Below the pieces are notes generated by a model. It was not told the origin of the DNA and ran no database searches. It was given only the letters and a program-made list of their open reading frames with translations. The position numbers and the translations under genes were made by a program. From Novosphingobium sp. PhB57 (lineage in GTDB: Bacteria > Pseudomonadota > Alphaproteobacteria > Sphingomonadales > Sphingomonadaceae), in contig NZ_SMBO01000001.1 in the NCBI RefSeq assembly GCF_004342985.1, forward strand, positions 1,587,037 to 1,651,036: a DNA stretch of 64,000 nucleotides. Direction: 5' to 3'. Below are positions 24,494-34,212 of the stretch, piece by piece; the stretch's first letter is position 1; each line of letters begins with the position of its first letter.

Positions 24494-24757
24494 AGAGGCG
24501 TTCCGACCGCGCCATGGCCGCAAGGGCCCTGGCGATGTTGATCCACTGACCGAAAACCGGCGGTTCGACCTGCCGGCACCCGATCTCGAAAGGGCGCTTG
24601 AGCCACGCGCAAGGCATTTGTGCCGATTCCCGGCGGCGGCTCCCTGTCCACGTAGACATCCCTAGAGCAGGATTGAATTCCTAAAAACGCCCGTCGTCGT
24701 CCGTGGAATGCAATCTACATCAATTTTCGGGAGCGGGCGGCAGGTGTGATCGCAATA

Positions 24758-25252
24758 TCAGGGGTTTATCTCGATCGGCGTGCCATCAGGCACCGTTTCG
24801 TAGAGCGCCTCGATCTCCGGGTTGGAGACGGCAATGCAGCCGTCCGTCCAGTCACCGCGCACTCGGCCGGTCTCCAGGTCGTTGGGCTGGCCGTGGATCA
24901 TGATCATTCCCCCCGCCGAACGGCCGCGAGCCTGGGCATAGGCCCGGTCCGCGGCATTGGGGTAGGAGATGTGGAGCGAGAGGTGATAGGCGCTTTGCGG
25001 ATTGCCCCAGTCGATCTCGTAGCGGCCTTCGGGGGTGCGCTCGTCGCCTTCGAAGCGCTTGGGGCCGATGGGCGCGTCGCCGAGCTGGATGTGCTCGATC
25101 ACATGGACGAGCCGGTCGCCGGACCAGAGTTCCATGGTCCGCGCCGCCTTGCGCACGCGGATCAGGTCGATTTGGGGGAGCTGGAGAGCAGGCTCGGCTT
25201 CCGCAGCGCCCAGCAAAAGCAGGAGCGGCGCGAGTTTGAACCCGCGCCGCAC
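24758..25252 (-). CDS. L,D-transpeptidase (YkuD domain), exported
   Basis: 164 residues. Signal peptide (LLLLLGAAEA) and a YkuD domain: RTPEG-YEIDWGN, then MIMIHGQPND and the catalytic DWTDGCIAVSN, with the nucleophile Cys. Such enzymes make 3-3 crosslinks in peptidoglycan or attach lipoproteins. The stop is 4 bases from the start side of purA's end (both leftward), so it may be read from the purA transcript. Confidence 0.88.
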   Translation of the reverse strand: MRRGFKLAPLLLLLGAAEAEPALQLPQIDLIRVRKAARTMELWSGDRLVHVIEHIQLGDAPIGPKRFEGDERTPEGRYEIDWGNPQSAYHLSLHISYPNAADRAYAQARGRSAGGMIMIHGQPNDLETGRVRGDWTDGCIAVSNPEIEALYETVPDGTPIEINP

Positions 25253-25256
25253 CGCA

Positions 25257-26546
25257 TCAATCCAGGAAGGGATCGCGCACGAGGATGGTATCCTCGCGCT
25301 CGGGGCTGGTGGAGACCAGCGCCACCGGGGTCTCGATCAGTTCCTGCACACGCTGGATGTACTTGATCGCCTGTGCGGGCAGATCGGCCCAGGAACGGGC
25401 GCCGGCCGTGGTGCCCTGCCAGCCGTCCATTTCCTCGTAGATCGGCTCGACATTGGCCTGGTCGGCGGCGTGGCTGGGGAAGTAGTCCAGCACTTTGCCG
25501 TTCAGGCGATAGCCGGTGCAGATCCGCACCTTCTCGAAGCCGTCGAGCACGTCGAGCTTGGTCAGCGCGATGCCGGTGACGCCGGAGATCGCGCAGGACT
25601 GGCGGGTGAGCACGGCGTCGAACCAGCCGCAGCGGCGCTTGCGGCCGGTGACGGTGCCGAATTCATGGCCGCGTTCGCCGAGGCGCTGGCCGGTCTCGTC
25701 CTCCAGCTCGGTCGGGAACGGGCCCGAGCCGACGCGAGTGGTATAGGCCTTGACGATGCCCAGCACGAAGCCGGTGGCCGAGGGGCCGAGGCCCGAACCC
25801 GAAGCCGCCGTGCCCGAAACCGTGTTCGAGCTGGTGACGAAGGGATACGTGCCGTGATCGACGTCGAGCAGCACGCCCTGCGCGCCTTCGAACAGGATGC
25901 GGGCGCCGGCCTTGCGGACCTTGTTCAGGCGCTTCCACACCGGCTGCGCGAACTGGAGCACGAACGGCGCGATCTCGCGCAGTTCGTTGATGAGTGCCTC
26001 GCGATCGACCGGCGGCTGGTTGAAGCCGGCACGAAGTGCGTCGTGATGCGCGCAAAGGCGGTCGAGCTGCGGCTCCAGCGCATCGAGGTGCGCAAGGTCG
26101 CAGACGCGGATGGCGCGGCGGCCGACCTTGTCCTCGTAAGCCGGGCCGATGCCGCGGCCGGTGGTGCCGATCTTGCCCGAACCGGCAGCAGTTTCGCGCA
26201 GCCCGTCGAGGTCGCGGTGAAGCGGCAGGATCAGCGGGCAATTGTCCGCGATCGCGAAGTTGTCCGGATTGATCTCCACGCCCTGGCCGCGAAGCTTCTC
26301 GACTTCGGACTTGAGGTGCCAGGGATCGAGCACCACGCCATTGCCGATGATCGACAGCGTGCCGGTGACGATGCCCGAAGGCAGCAGGCTGAGCTTGTAG
26401 ACCTGCTCGCCCACGACGAGCGTATGGCCGGCATTGTGGCCGCCCTGGAAACGGACGACGGCGTCGGCGCGGCTTGCCAGCCAGTCGACGATCTTGCCCT
26501 TGCCCTCATCGCCCCACTGGGCGCCGATCACGGTTACGTTGGCCAT
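25257..26546 (-). CDS. purA: Adenylosuccinate synthetase
   Basis: 429 residues from ATG 26546 ([18 protein letters not shown], the GTP loop and catalytic Asp/Lys). [45 protein letters not shown] (parts) and [13 protein letters not shown] are all invariant PurA blocks. It forms adenylosuccinate from IMP and Asp with GTP, the first step to AMP. hisZ lies upstream in the same direction. Confidence 0.97.
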   Translation of the reverse strand: MANVTVIGAQWGDEGKGKIVDWLASRADAVVRFQGGHNAGHTLVVGEQVYKLSLLPSGIVTGTLSIIGNGVVLDPWHLKSEVEKLRGQGVEINPDNFAIADNCPLILPLHRDLDGLRETAAGSGKIGTTGRGIGPAYEDKVGRRAIRVCDLAHLDALEPQLDRLCAHHDALRAGFNQPPVDREALINELREIAPFVLQFAQPVWKRLNKVRKAGARILFEGAQGVLLDVDHGTYPFVTSSNTVSGTAASGSGLGPSATGFVLGIVKAYTTRVGSGPFPTELEDETGQRLGERGHEFGTVTGRKRRCGWFDAVLTRQSCAISGVTGIALTKLDVLDGFEKVRICTGYRLNGKVLDYFPSHAADQANVEPIYEEMDGWQGTTAGARSWADLPAQAIKYIQRVQELIETPVALVSTSPEREDTILVRDPFLD

Positions 26547-26712
26547 GGATATACTCCTCCACCCTGCCACGGTGGATCCTATAACGCCCTTCGACAGGTC
26601 TCGGCGATATGGATTTTCATTGGGGCGGAAGCGCCCCGGCTTTTCGTCCGCGCCCTAGTGGCAAGGCGCATGGCTAGTCAAGGGCCGTGATCCCGGACCC
26701 GATCGGCCGATA

Positions 26713-27864
26713 TCAGAGCGCGACAGCCTCTGCGCCGTCCAGCCGGTGCGAGCAGCCGAGCGCGACGGGATCGTCGCTTTCGGCCAGCGCCGCCACGGTG
26801 GTCCAGCCGATGGCACGCTGCTGCCCGGCCACGCGCGGGTCGTGGCCCAGAGGCAGGAACAGCTTGCGCTGCGCCTGCGGCTCGGCAGCCAGCAGGTCCA
26901 CCAGCGGATCGGGATAGAGCGAGAAACCGGTCGCCGCTTCCGGGTGGTGCCCGGTCTGGCCGAGGATCCGGTAAGTGCCGCCCCGGCCGAGGCTGCCGGA
27001 GATGCCCTCGGCATAGATCGTGAAGCCGAACCACGACTGATATTCGAAGCCGTGACGCTCCGAAGGGTCGAGCGTGATGCGGGCCTTGTCGCCCACACGT
27101 GCGGCGATCTCGCGCAGGCCGGCGATGCGGCTGGCGAGCGCCCCGGCACTGCCGACGACGCCGGCTTCACCGGGCGTGTCGAAGGCGGCAAGACGCTCGA
27201 TCGCGCTGGCGAAAGGACCGACCGCGTAGAGCAGCGGCAGATAAGCCTCGCCGCCCACGTCGACGAGGCCGCCGGCATCCTTGGCGTCGAGCATCTGGCG
27301 CACCGCGCCGATCCGCGCTTCCGGCAGCGGCAGCGCTTCTGCGGAAAGGGTGTCGACGATATCGGGCAGCGTGAAGTCCACCGAGATCCCGGTAGCCCCG
27401 GCCGCGCGCAGCGCTTCGATCGCCAGTTCCACCACTTCCCCGGCGGCAGCGACCGAATCGGTGCCGATCAGCTCGGCGCCGAGCTGGAGATGCTCGCGGC
27501 GCGGATCGAGGCCGTCGCCCTTGATGGTGCAGACTTGTCCCGAATAGGACAAGCGCAGCGGGCGCGGCGCTTCCGCCAGCCCCGTGGCGGCAATGCGGGC
27601 GATCTGCGCGGTCATGTCCGAACGCAGCGCCAGCATCCGCATCGACACCGAATCGACGAAGCGGAACATGCGCCGCACCTGCACGCCGGCCATGCGGCTG
27701 GCCAGCGCTTTTTCGAATTCGATCAGCGGCGTTTCGACACGCTCGTAGCCATGGCCCTGGAGCACGTCATGCGCCATTCGGCGCACTTGCTGGGAGGCCC
27801 AGGCCTGCTGCGGAAGACGGTCGCCCAGTCCTTCGGGCAAGAGATCGCGGTCGTTGTCCTGCAT
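26713..27864 (-). CDS. hisZ: ATP phosphoribosyltransferase regulatory subunit
   Basis: 383 residues. A class II histidyl-tRNA-synthetase-like fold without the anticodon domain: DLLPEGLGDRLP at the N-terminus, RRMFRFVDSVSMRMLALRSDMTAQIAR (parts) as motif 2, and the GRGGTYRIL block. HisZ pairs with short HisG in histidine synthesis; hisG is not in the window. Start at the ATG 27864. Confidence 0.92.
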   Translation of the reverse strand: MQDNDRDLLPEGLGDRLPQQAWASQQVRRMAHDVLQGHGYERVETPLIEFEKALASRMAGVQVRRMFRFVDSVSMRMLALRSDMTAQIARIAATGLAEAPRPLRLSYSGQVCTIKGDGLDPRREHLQLGAELIGTDSVAAAGEVVELAIEALRAAGATGISVDFTLPDIVDTLSAEALPLPEARIGAVRQMLDAKDAGGLVDVGGEAYLPLLYAVGPFASAIERLAAFDTPGEAGVVGSAGALASRIAGLREIAARVGDKARITLDPSERHGFEYQSWFGFTIYAEGISGSLGRGGTYRILGQTGHHPEAATGFSLYPDPLVDLLAAEPQAQRKLFLPLGHDPRVAGQQRAIGWTTVAALAESDDPVALGCSHRLDGAEAVAL

Positions 27865-28151
27865 GATGGTGGCGCCCTTAGCGGGGTGGGCGGGAAATGT
27901 CGAATGACACCTGCCCCCTGCGATGCATCTGTCGCCAGAAAGCGAAAGCCTGCGACAATTTGCGTGAAATTTCCTGTCAACAAACGCCGGCCATGACGCT
28001 ATCCCGCCGGCATCGTCTGGCGGGACGACACATCCAGTCACAGCCCATCCCTGCATGGGCCGGACCGCCAGGCATGCGCCCTGCTCGCGACCGAGCCCGG
28101 CTGTCCTGCCCGCTGCGTCCTGCCCTGCCCTGCGAACAACGGTCGAGGTCC

Positions 28152-28910
28152 ATGCGCAAGATTTCCCTGCTTCTCCTGCCCCTGCTGCTCATCCAGACGC
28201 CTGCCCATGCCCAGATGGGAGGCGGCGACGACATGGGGGGAATGGGCGGAATGGGCGGCGGCGGCGGAATGGGCGGCGGCGGTGGTCCGGGGGGCGGCCC
28301 TCCCGGGGGATCCGGCGGCGGCGGAAAGCCCCGCGCCCCGAAGCCGATCTCCCGCGCGCGCTATGACAAGATCGTCACCGCCATGTTCCGCGAGGCCGAT
28401 ACCAACCGCGATGGACTGGCCACGCTGGAGGAATTCCACGCCCTGGTGAACGCCCGGCGCGACGCCGCGATCAGGGGCCGCTTCGCCAAAGTCGATGCCA
28501 ATGGCGACGGCACGATCTCGATGGCGGAGTTCACCGCCTGGCAGCAGCAGATGGGCTCGCTCGCCACTGACGAACGCGGCGCGGTGGGCGATCGCGCCGG
28601 CCAGGTCCTGGAAGTGATCGCCCCCGACCTGGGCTCCGGCAGGGACGATGAAGATGCCCTGCTCGGCAACCTGATCGAGCCAATCTCCGGTACGCTGATC
28701 GCCAGGGCCAACACGAATTACGACGCGGGCGTCTCGCTGGAGGAACTCCTGGCTTACGAAGGCGCGAAGTTCGAGGCCGCCGATACGGACAAGGACGGCT
28801 ATCTCTCGATGCAGGAACTGCGCCCCAGGGGCAGCGGCCGCGATGGCCCGGGCGGCATGGGGCCGCGCGGCGGCATGCCGCCGATGGGCCCGCCGCCGTC
28901 AGGCCAGTAA
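28152..28910 (+). CDS. Exported EF-hand protein with Gly/Met-rich linker
   Basis: 252 residues. Signal peptide (ending AHAQ), then a low-complexity Met/Gly segment (about 22-60) and three clear EF-hand loops: DTNRDGLATLEE, DANGDGTISMAE and DTDKDGYLSMQE; a fourth (ANTNYDAGVSLEE) is degenerate. The C-terminus is Gly/Pro/Met-rich. It should bind calcium in the periplasm or outside; no partner is evident. Start ATG at 28152. Confidence 0.85.
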   Translation: MRKISLLLLPLLLIQTPAHAQMGGGDDMGGMGGMGGGGGMGGGGGPGGGPPGGSGGGGKPRAPKPISRARYDKIVTAMFREADTNRDGLATLEEFHALVNARRDAAIRGRFAKVDANGDGTISMAEFTAWQQQMGSLATDERGAVGDRAGQVLEVIAPDLGSGRDDEDALLGNLIEPISGTLIARANTNYDAGVSLEELLAYEGAKFEAADTDKDGYLSMQELRPRGSGRDGPGGMGPRGGMPPMGPPPSGQ

Positions 28911-28930
28911 AGCACCCGGGACACAGAAAA

Positions 28931-28963
28931 GGGGCCGACATCCGAAGATGCCGGCCCCTTTTT
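28931..28963 (+). terminator. Bidirectional rho-independent terminator
   Basis: GGGGCCGACATC pairs with GATGCCGGCCCC (one mismatch) around CGAA, flanked by AAAA on one side and TTTTT on the other. It lies between the convergent EF-hand gene and serA and can serve both. Confidence 0.85.
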
Positions 28964-28989
28964 GCGTCAAGAGCCTTGAACGTGAACGA

Positions 28990-30576
28990 TCAGGCGAACT
29001 TGAGCGCCTTGACCGTCTTCACGCCGGGAAGTGCGGTGGCCGCCTTGAGGACGTCCTCCGACACGGCGCTGTCGACCGAGAGCAGCAGCACGGCTTCGCC
29101 GCCGGTGTCACGGCGACCCAGGTTGAACGTGCCGATGTTGATGGCGTTCTCGCCCAGCAGGGTGCCGATGCGGCCGATGAAGCCGGGCGCGTCTTCGTTG
29201 ACGATGTACATCATGTCGCCGGCCAGCTCGGCCTCGACCTTGATGCCGAACATTTCGACGAGGCGCGGCTCGACGTTGTTGAACAGCGTGCCGGCCACCG
29301 AACGCTCGCCGGCTTCGGTCTTCACCGAAACGCGGATCAGCGTGTGGTAGTCGCCCTCGCGCTCGGTCTTCACTTCGCGCACTTCAAGGCCGCGCTCCTT
29401 GGCGAGGAACGGGGCATTGACCATGTTCACCGTGTCCGACTGGACGCGCAGGAAACCGGCCAGCACGGCGGCGGTGATCGGCTTCTGGTTCAGTTCGGCA
29501 GCGGCGCCCTCGACGTGGATCGAGATGCGGGGAACCGAGTCGCGGGTCAGCTGGCCGACCATCGAACCCAGCATTTCGGCCAGCTTCATGTAAGGCTTCA
29601 GCTTCGGCGCTTCCTCGGCCGAGAGCGACGGCATGTTGAGCGCGTTGGTGACGCCGCCATTGACCAGGAAGTCGGCCAGCTGCTCGGCCACCTGAAGCGC
29701 CACGTTGACCTGGGCTTCGGTGGTCGAGGCGCCGAGGTGCGGGGTGCAGATGAAGTTCGGCGTGCCGAACAGCGGCGAGTCCTTGGCGGGCTCGGTCTGG
29801 AACACGTCGAGCGCGGCACCGGCGACGTGGCCGTTGTCGAGCATAGTCTTCAGCGCGGCTTCGTCGATCAGGCCGCCGCGGGCGCAGTTGACGATGCGCA
29901 CGCCCTTCTTGGTCTTGGCCAGGTTCTCGGCCGAGAGGATGTTGCGGGTCTGGTCGGTCAGCGGCGTGTGCAGCGTGATGAAGTCCGCCCGTTCGAGCAG
30001 GGTGTCGAGATCGACCTTCTCCACGCCCATTTCCACGGCGCGTTCCGGCGTCAGGAACGGATCGAAGGCGGCGACCTTCATCTTCAGGCCAAGCGCGCGG
30101 CTGGCGACGATCGAGCCGATGTTGCCCGCGCCGATCAGGCCCAGCGTCTTGCCGGTGACTTCAACGCCCATGAAGCCGTTCTTCGGCCACAGGCCTTGCT
30201 GGGTCTGCGCGTTGGCTTCGGGGATCTGGCGCGCGAGGGCGAAGATCATGGCGATGGCGTGTTCGGCGGTGGTGATCGAGTTGCCGAACGGGGTGTTCAT
30301 CACCACGACGCCCTGGGCCGAAGCGGCCGGAATGTCGACGTTGTCGACGCCGATACCGGCGCGGCCGATCACCTTCAGGTTCTTCGCGGCGGCGAGGATT
30401 TCCTTGGTGACCTTGGTCGACGAGCGGATGGCAAGGCCGTCATAATCGCCGATGCGGGCGATCAGCTGCTCGGGGGTCTCGCCGGTGATGACGTCTACGT
30501 CGCAACCGCGGATCTCGAAGATACGGGCGGCATTGGGATCCATCTTGTCCGAAATGAGGACGCGGGGCTTGGTCAT
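28990..30576 (-). CDS. serA: D-3-phosphoglycerate dehydrogenase (long, ACT-type)
   Basis: 528 residues. Catalytic and NAD domains (about 1-315: GRAGIGVDNVD, GLIGAGNIGSIVASRALGLKM in parts, NCARGGLIDEAAL, the ALDVFQTEP and HLGASTTEAQ blocks with catalytic His), an ASB domain (about 325-450) and a C-terminal ACT domain (about 455-528), the usual serine-feedback site. First step of serine synthesis. It follows serC with a 130-base palindromic spacer. Confidence 0.96.
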   Translation of the reverse strand: MTKPRVLISDKMDPNAARIFEIRGCDVDVITGETPEQLIARIGDYDGLAIRSSTKVTKEILAAAKNLKVIGRAGIGVDNVDIPAASAQGVVVMNTPFGNSITTAEHAIAMIFALARQIPEANAQTQQGLWPKNGFMGVEVTGKTLGLIGAGNIGSIVASRALGLKMKVAAFDPFLTPERAVEMGVEKVDLDTLLERADFITLHTPLTDQTRNILSAENLAKTKKGVRIVNCARGGLIDEAALKTMLDNGHVAGAALDVFQTEPAKDSPLFGTPNFICTPHLGASTTEAQVNVALQVAEQLADFLVNGGVTNALNMPSLSAEEAPKLKPYMKLAEMLGSMVGQLTRDSVPRISIHVEGAAAELNQKPITAAVLAGFLRVQSDTVNMVNAPFLAKERGLEVREVKTEREGDYHTLIRVSVKTEAGERSVAGTLFNNVEPRLVEMFGIKVEAELAGDMMYIVNEDAPGFIGRIGTLLGENAINIGTFNLGRRDTGGEAVLLLSVDSAVSEDVLKAATALPGVKTVKALKFA

Positions 30577-30593
30577 GGAATTATTCCTTCACT

Positions 30594-30697
30594 CGTCATC
30601 CCGGACCTGATCCGGGATCGGTGGAAGTGTTGACGGAGCTTCGCCGGTGGTTTGGCTTCGGCTCCGTCAGCGGTCCCGGATCAAGTCCGGGACGACG
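30594..30697. repeat. Palindromic repeat in the serC-serA spacer
   Basis: CGTCATCCCGGACCTGATCC...and its near-complement ...GTCCGGGACGACG form the outer stem; TGACGGAGC (30631-30639) and GCTCCGTCA (30661-30669) nest inside. A related partial sequence lies at about 43630-43655. Confidence 0.75.
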
Positions 30698-30706
30698 TGG
30701 AATGGT

Positions 30707-31840
30707 TTAGCCGGCCTTGACGGTCGCGTAGGCCCAGTCGAGCCACGGTCCCAGCGCCTCGACGTCGGCCGTGTCCACGGTCGCGCCGCACCAGATGCGC
30801 AGGCCCGGAGGGGCATCGCGGTATCCGGCGACGTCGTAAGCCGCGCCTTCCTTTTCGAGGAGGGCTGCGAACTTCTTGATGAAGTCGGCATCGGCGCCTT
30901 CGACGGAGAGGCAGACCGAGGTCTTGGAGCGGGTGCCGCTGTCGACTGCCAGATGGCTCAGCCAGTCACGCTCGGCGACGATCTTGTCCAGCGCATGGGC
31001 ATTGGCGTTCGAACGGGCCTTCAGCCCTTCGAGACCGCCCAGACCCTTGGCCCATTCCAGAGCGAAGATCGCGTCCTCGACAGCGAGCATCGAGGGAGTG
31101 TTGATGGTTTCGCCCTTGAACACGCCCTCTGCCAGCTTGCCCTTCGAGACAAGGCGGAACACCTTGGGAAGCGGCCAGGCCGGGGTATAGTTTTCAAGGC
31201 GTTCAACGGCACGGGGGCCGAGGATCAGCACGCCGTGGCCGCCTTCGCCGCCCAGAACCTTCTGCCAGGAGAAGGTGGCGACGTCGATCTTCGACCAGTC
31301 GATGTCGTAGGCGAAGACCGCCGAAGTGGCGTCTGCGAAGGACAGGCCCTCGCGGTCGGCCGGGATCCAGTTGGCGTCCGGAACGCGCACGCCCGAAGTG
31401 GTGCCATTCCAGGTGAAGAGCACGTCGTCGGACCAGTCGATCTTGTCGAGGTCGGGCAGCTGGCCGTAATCGGCGCGGAACACGGTGGGTTCCAGCTTCA
31501 GCTGCTTGACGGCGTCGGTAACCCAGCCCTCACCGAAGCTTTCCCAGGCCAGCGCGGTCACACCGCGGGCGCCGAGCATGGTCCACATGGCCATCTCGAA
31601 GGCGCCGGTGTCGGAGCCGGGGACGATACCGATGCGATGCGTGTCGGGCAGCTGCAGAACTTCGCGCATCAGATCGATGCAATACGCAAGGCGCGTCTTA
31701 CCGATCTTGGCGCGGTGCGAGCGACCGAGTGCTTCGGTGTTCAGTTTTTCGGGGGCATATCCGGGCGGCTTGGCGCAGGGACCGGAAGAGAAGTGCGGAC
31801 GCGCAGGTTTGCGCGCGGGTACGCTAATAATATCAGTCAT
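30707..31840 (-). CDS. serC: Phosphoserine aminotransferase
   Basis: 377 residues. Fold-type I PLP enzyme of the alphaproteobacterial SerC type: FSSGPCAKPPGY at the N-terminus, LGRSHRAKIGK, PGSDTGAFEMAMW, and FSWQKVLGGEGGHGVL with the PLP lysine. Makes phosphoserine from 3-phosphohydroxypyruvate. Followed by serA, the enzyme before it in the pathway. Confidence 0.96.
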   Translation of the reverse strand: MTDIISVPARKPARPHFSSGPCAKPPGYAPEKLNTEALGRSHRAKIGKTRLAYCIDLMREVLQLPDTHRIGIVPGSDTGAFEMAMWTMLGARGVTALAWESFGEGWVTDAVKQLKLEPTVFRADYGQLPDLDKIDWSDDVLFTWNGTTSGVRVPDANWIPADREGLSFADATSAVFAYDIDWSKIDVATFSWQKVLGGEGGHGVLILGPRAVERLENYTPAWPLPKVFRLVSKGKLAEGVFKGETINTPSMLAVEDAIFALEWAKGLGGLEGLKARSNANAHALDKIVAERDWLSHLAVDSGTRSKTSVCLSVEGADADFIKKFAALLEKEGAAYDVAGYRDAPPGLRIWCGATVDTADVEALGPWLDWAYATVKAG

Positions 31841-31845
31841 TTCTG

Positions 31846-31863
31846 ACTCTCCTTACAGAGAGC
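31846..31863 (-). promoter_or_regulatory. Stem-loop over the serC ribosome-binding site
   Basis: Read leftwards, CTCTC-TGTAAG-GAGAG forms a 5-bp stem that holds the GGAGAG ribosome-binding site 7 bases before the serC ATG. Alphaproteobacteria have a described serC leader RNA whose second hairpin overlaps the RBS; this may be an instance. Confidence 0.45.
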
Positions 31864-32109
31864 ACGCGCGGCGTTGGGACCGCGTGGCCCGGCGCTGCGT
31901 CTAAAGAGGCCGGGAAATTTGTCAAACGATTCTCCGGCCGCTTGCGCCAGATCGTTTCCCGTTTTCGATCTTTCCCAGTGCTTCCATGCGCAAAACCAGC
32001 GGAATTCCGCGCATTCGCTATTCGGTGGAAAACCGCGCGCCGCGCGTTTCCCGCCTCATGGCTGGCCGGGTAAGCTCCCGTTCACGCCAGTCCCGGATGC
32101 TTGGACGCG

Positions 32110-32835
32110 ATGATGACGCCCCGGATTACGACGCCGCCGCACCGATTGCTGCCTTCACGGTCTTCGCTGGGCCTCTCGCTGCTGCTGCCGCTGGCGGCGG
32201 TTCTGAGCGGCTGCATCGATCGCGCGGAACAGCCGCGCGGACGAGGCGCCCGCCCCTCGGCCCAGTCGCGCCCCGCCGCGCCGCCGCCTTCCCGCGAACT
32301 GCGCCAGTGCATGGCAACGCTCGGCGCGCAGAACGCCGTCTTCACGCCCGTGACGGACCGGTACTATGGGAACGGCTGCTCCACCCTGGGCACGGTGAAA
32401 CTCTCGGCCCTGAACACCGACCGGGCGACCGTATCGGTGACCAACCTCGGCCCCGTGACCTGCACCACGGCCACGCCCTTCGCGGCCTGGGCGCGCTACG
32501 GCGTCGACCGGGCGGCGCAGCAGATCCTCGGCAGCCGCATCCTGAGCATCGAGACTTATGGCAGCTACAACTGCCGCAACGTCGCCGGCACCGCGCGCCG
32601 CTCAGGCCATGCCACCGCCAATGCCATCGATGTGTCCGGCTTCGTCCTGGCCGACGGCCGCCGCATCACCGTGCTGGGCGACTGGAGCAACGGCACCCCC
32701 GCCGAACGCCGCTTCCTGCGCGTCGTCCACGACAGCGCCTGCAAACGCTTCGGCACCACGCTCGGCCCCGATTACAACGAAGCCCACAAGAACCACTTCC
32801 ACCTCGAAGCGGACGGCGCGAACTTCTGCCGCTAA
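32110..32835 (+). CDS. Extensin-like lipoprotein (LAS-type D,D-peptidase fold)
   Basis: 241 residues. A signal peptide with lipobox VLSGC, a Pro/Arg-rich linker, and an extensin-like C-terminal domain (PF06904 type) with Cys pairs, SGHATANAIDVSGF (His and Asp metal ligands) and KNHFHLE (the HxH ligand). The motif order resembles VanY/MepA peptidoglycan peptidases. Located in the envelope. ATG at 32110 or 32113 are both possible. Its stop overlaps that of the convergent next gene. Confidence 0.82.
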   Translation: MMTPRITTPPHRLLPSRSSLGLSLLLPLAAVLSGCIDRAEQPRGRGARPSAQSRPAAPPPSRELRQCMATLGAQNAVFTPVTDRYYGNGCSTLGTVKLSALNTDRATVSVTNLGPVTCTTATPFAAWARYGVDRAAQQILGSRILSIETYGSYNCRNVAGTARRSGHATANAIDVSGFVLADGRRITVLGDWSNGTPAERRFLRVVHDSACKRFGTTLGPDYNEAHKNHFHLEADGANFCR

Positions 32836-34010
32836 GGCTTCGCGTTCATTTTGGAGGTCAGGTCCATCGTCATCAGTTTCGGCAGGCCGGCCTTCAGGTT
32901 GAGCCGCGTGTTCGTGACTTGCGCGGTATCGGCTACGACCATGAAGCGCTCCCGGCGCAGCATACCGGTGGAGTCGGCCGGAAGGTCAAGCGGCGCATAG
33001 CGGCGCCCGACCAAGGCCTTTTTCATGATGCCAATCAGCCCTGAGCTTACTTTGGGGGCCTGAGACACGATCTCCACATCCCGAACCGCCCCGTCCGGGC
33101 CGATCCGATAGTTGAAATCGACCCACTGGTTAGACCCCGCGGTCGGCATGACATAGCCGAGTTCGGCGGACGAGCCCGCCCCCAATTCGACCGAAGGCGC
33201 ATAGATCAGGAGCGGCGTCGAAACCTTGACCCCGGCCAGCCCCCGCATGACCTCATCCACGTCTGCATCCTTGTCCGAAAGGAGCTTGAGCCTGGCGGTC
33301 AGGGCATGTGCTGCATCGCGCATGGGCTTCATGGCGGGATCTGTCGTCTCGCGCAAAGCCGCGTAGCGCTTTCGGCTTTCATAGGCATAAGCCGGATTGA
33401 CGCTGGCAGCCATGGCATAGAACCGCAGCGAGCGGAACATGGCGGCACCCTGCACCGCCGGCCAGCCCGATTCCTCCGCGCGCCGCGCCACGGCATCGTA
33501 CATGTGAACGGCCGCGGAATACTTGCCTTGTCGCAGGAAAACGTCAGCTACCGTCAGGCGTTTGGCGGCAATGGAGGGATCGTCGGCCGGCAAGCCTGCC
33601 TTCAAGGCATCGATCGAATCGAAAGTCGCTATTCGCCCATAGTCCGGCATGCCCAGCAGCAAAGCCACGTCCGCGTCGAACTGGAGCAATCCGCTTACTT
33701 CCCGGGGCAGGCTTTCGGCATAGCGCTTATTGCGGGAGCGCGACTTTATGAGCGTTTTACGCGCGCCCTGGATCTCACCGGCGACGAGCTGGTTCTCCGC
33801 ATGCTCCATGGAGGCAGCGATGTCTTCGGCGGGCGTGCAACGCCGGGCGAGGCACTGTTCCAGCGAGGCCGCCGTGGAGCGCAGGCTGCGCCCGGTGACC
33901 GTTACCATCGAATCCGCGAATTCGTCCTGGGCCGGCGACACCCGAACGGGGGGCGCCTTATTCGCCGAGTCGGCGGCTTGCAGCAGCAGAAGCGGTAGAA
34001 TGAGCATCAC
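32832..34010 (-). CDS. Exported TPR-like protein with TonB-like C-terminus
   Basis: 392 residues. Signal-like N-terminus (MMLILPLLLLQAAD), a helical repeat middle (about 60-235) and a C-terminal part (VDFNYRIGPDGAVRDVEIV...GRRYAPL) resembling TonB C-terminal domains. Proteins of this layout are common in sphingomonads and their role is unknown. There is no transmembrane anchor apart from the N-terminus and no ExbBD genes nearby, so a true energy transducer is doubtful. Confidence 0.65.
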   Translation of the reverse strand: MMLILPLLLLQAADSANKAPPVRVSPAQDEFADSMVTVTGRSLRSTAASLEQCLARRCTPAEDIAASMEHAENQLVAGEIQGARKTLIKSRSRNKRYAESLPREVSGLLQFDADVALLLGMPDYGRIATFDSIDALKAGLPADDPSIAAKRLTVADVFLRQGKYSAAVHMYDAVARRAEESGWPAVQGAAMFRSLRFYAMAASVNPAYAYESRKRYAALRETTDPAMKPMRDAAHALTARLKLLSDKDADVDEVMRGLAGVKVSTPLLIYAPSVELGAGSSAELGYVMPTAGSNQWVDFNYRIGPDGAVRDVEIVSQAPKVSSGLIGIMKKALVGRRYAPLDLPADSTGMLRRERFMVVADTAQVTNTRLNLKAGLPKLMTMDLTSKMNAKP

Positions 34011-34212
34011 GATCTCCTCCAGGGGCGAGGATGGAACGAGGACCGGAACGGGGCACGATCCAGCGATTACTCATTAGCATGTAGTAAAATACAAGATTAT
34101 CAAGGCTTCGTAGCGCGCCTGCGCGCGATCGCCGCATGAGAAACAACCAAACCGGATTGAACAGTGCCGGAGCGACTGCTCGCCCCGGCACGGCTTCAGG
34201 CTTTCGATCTAC

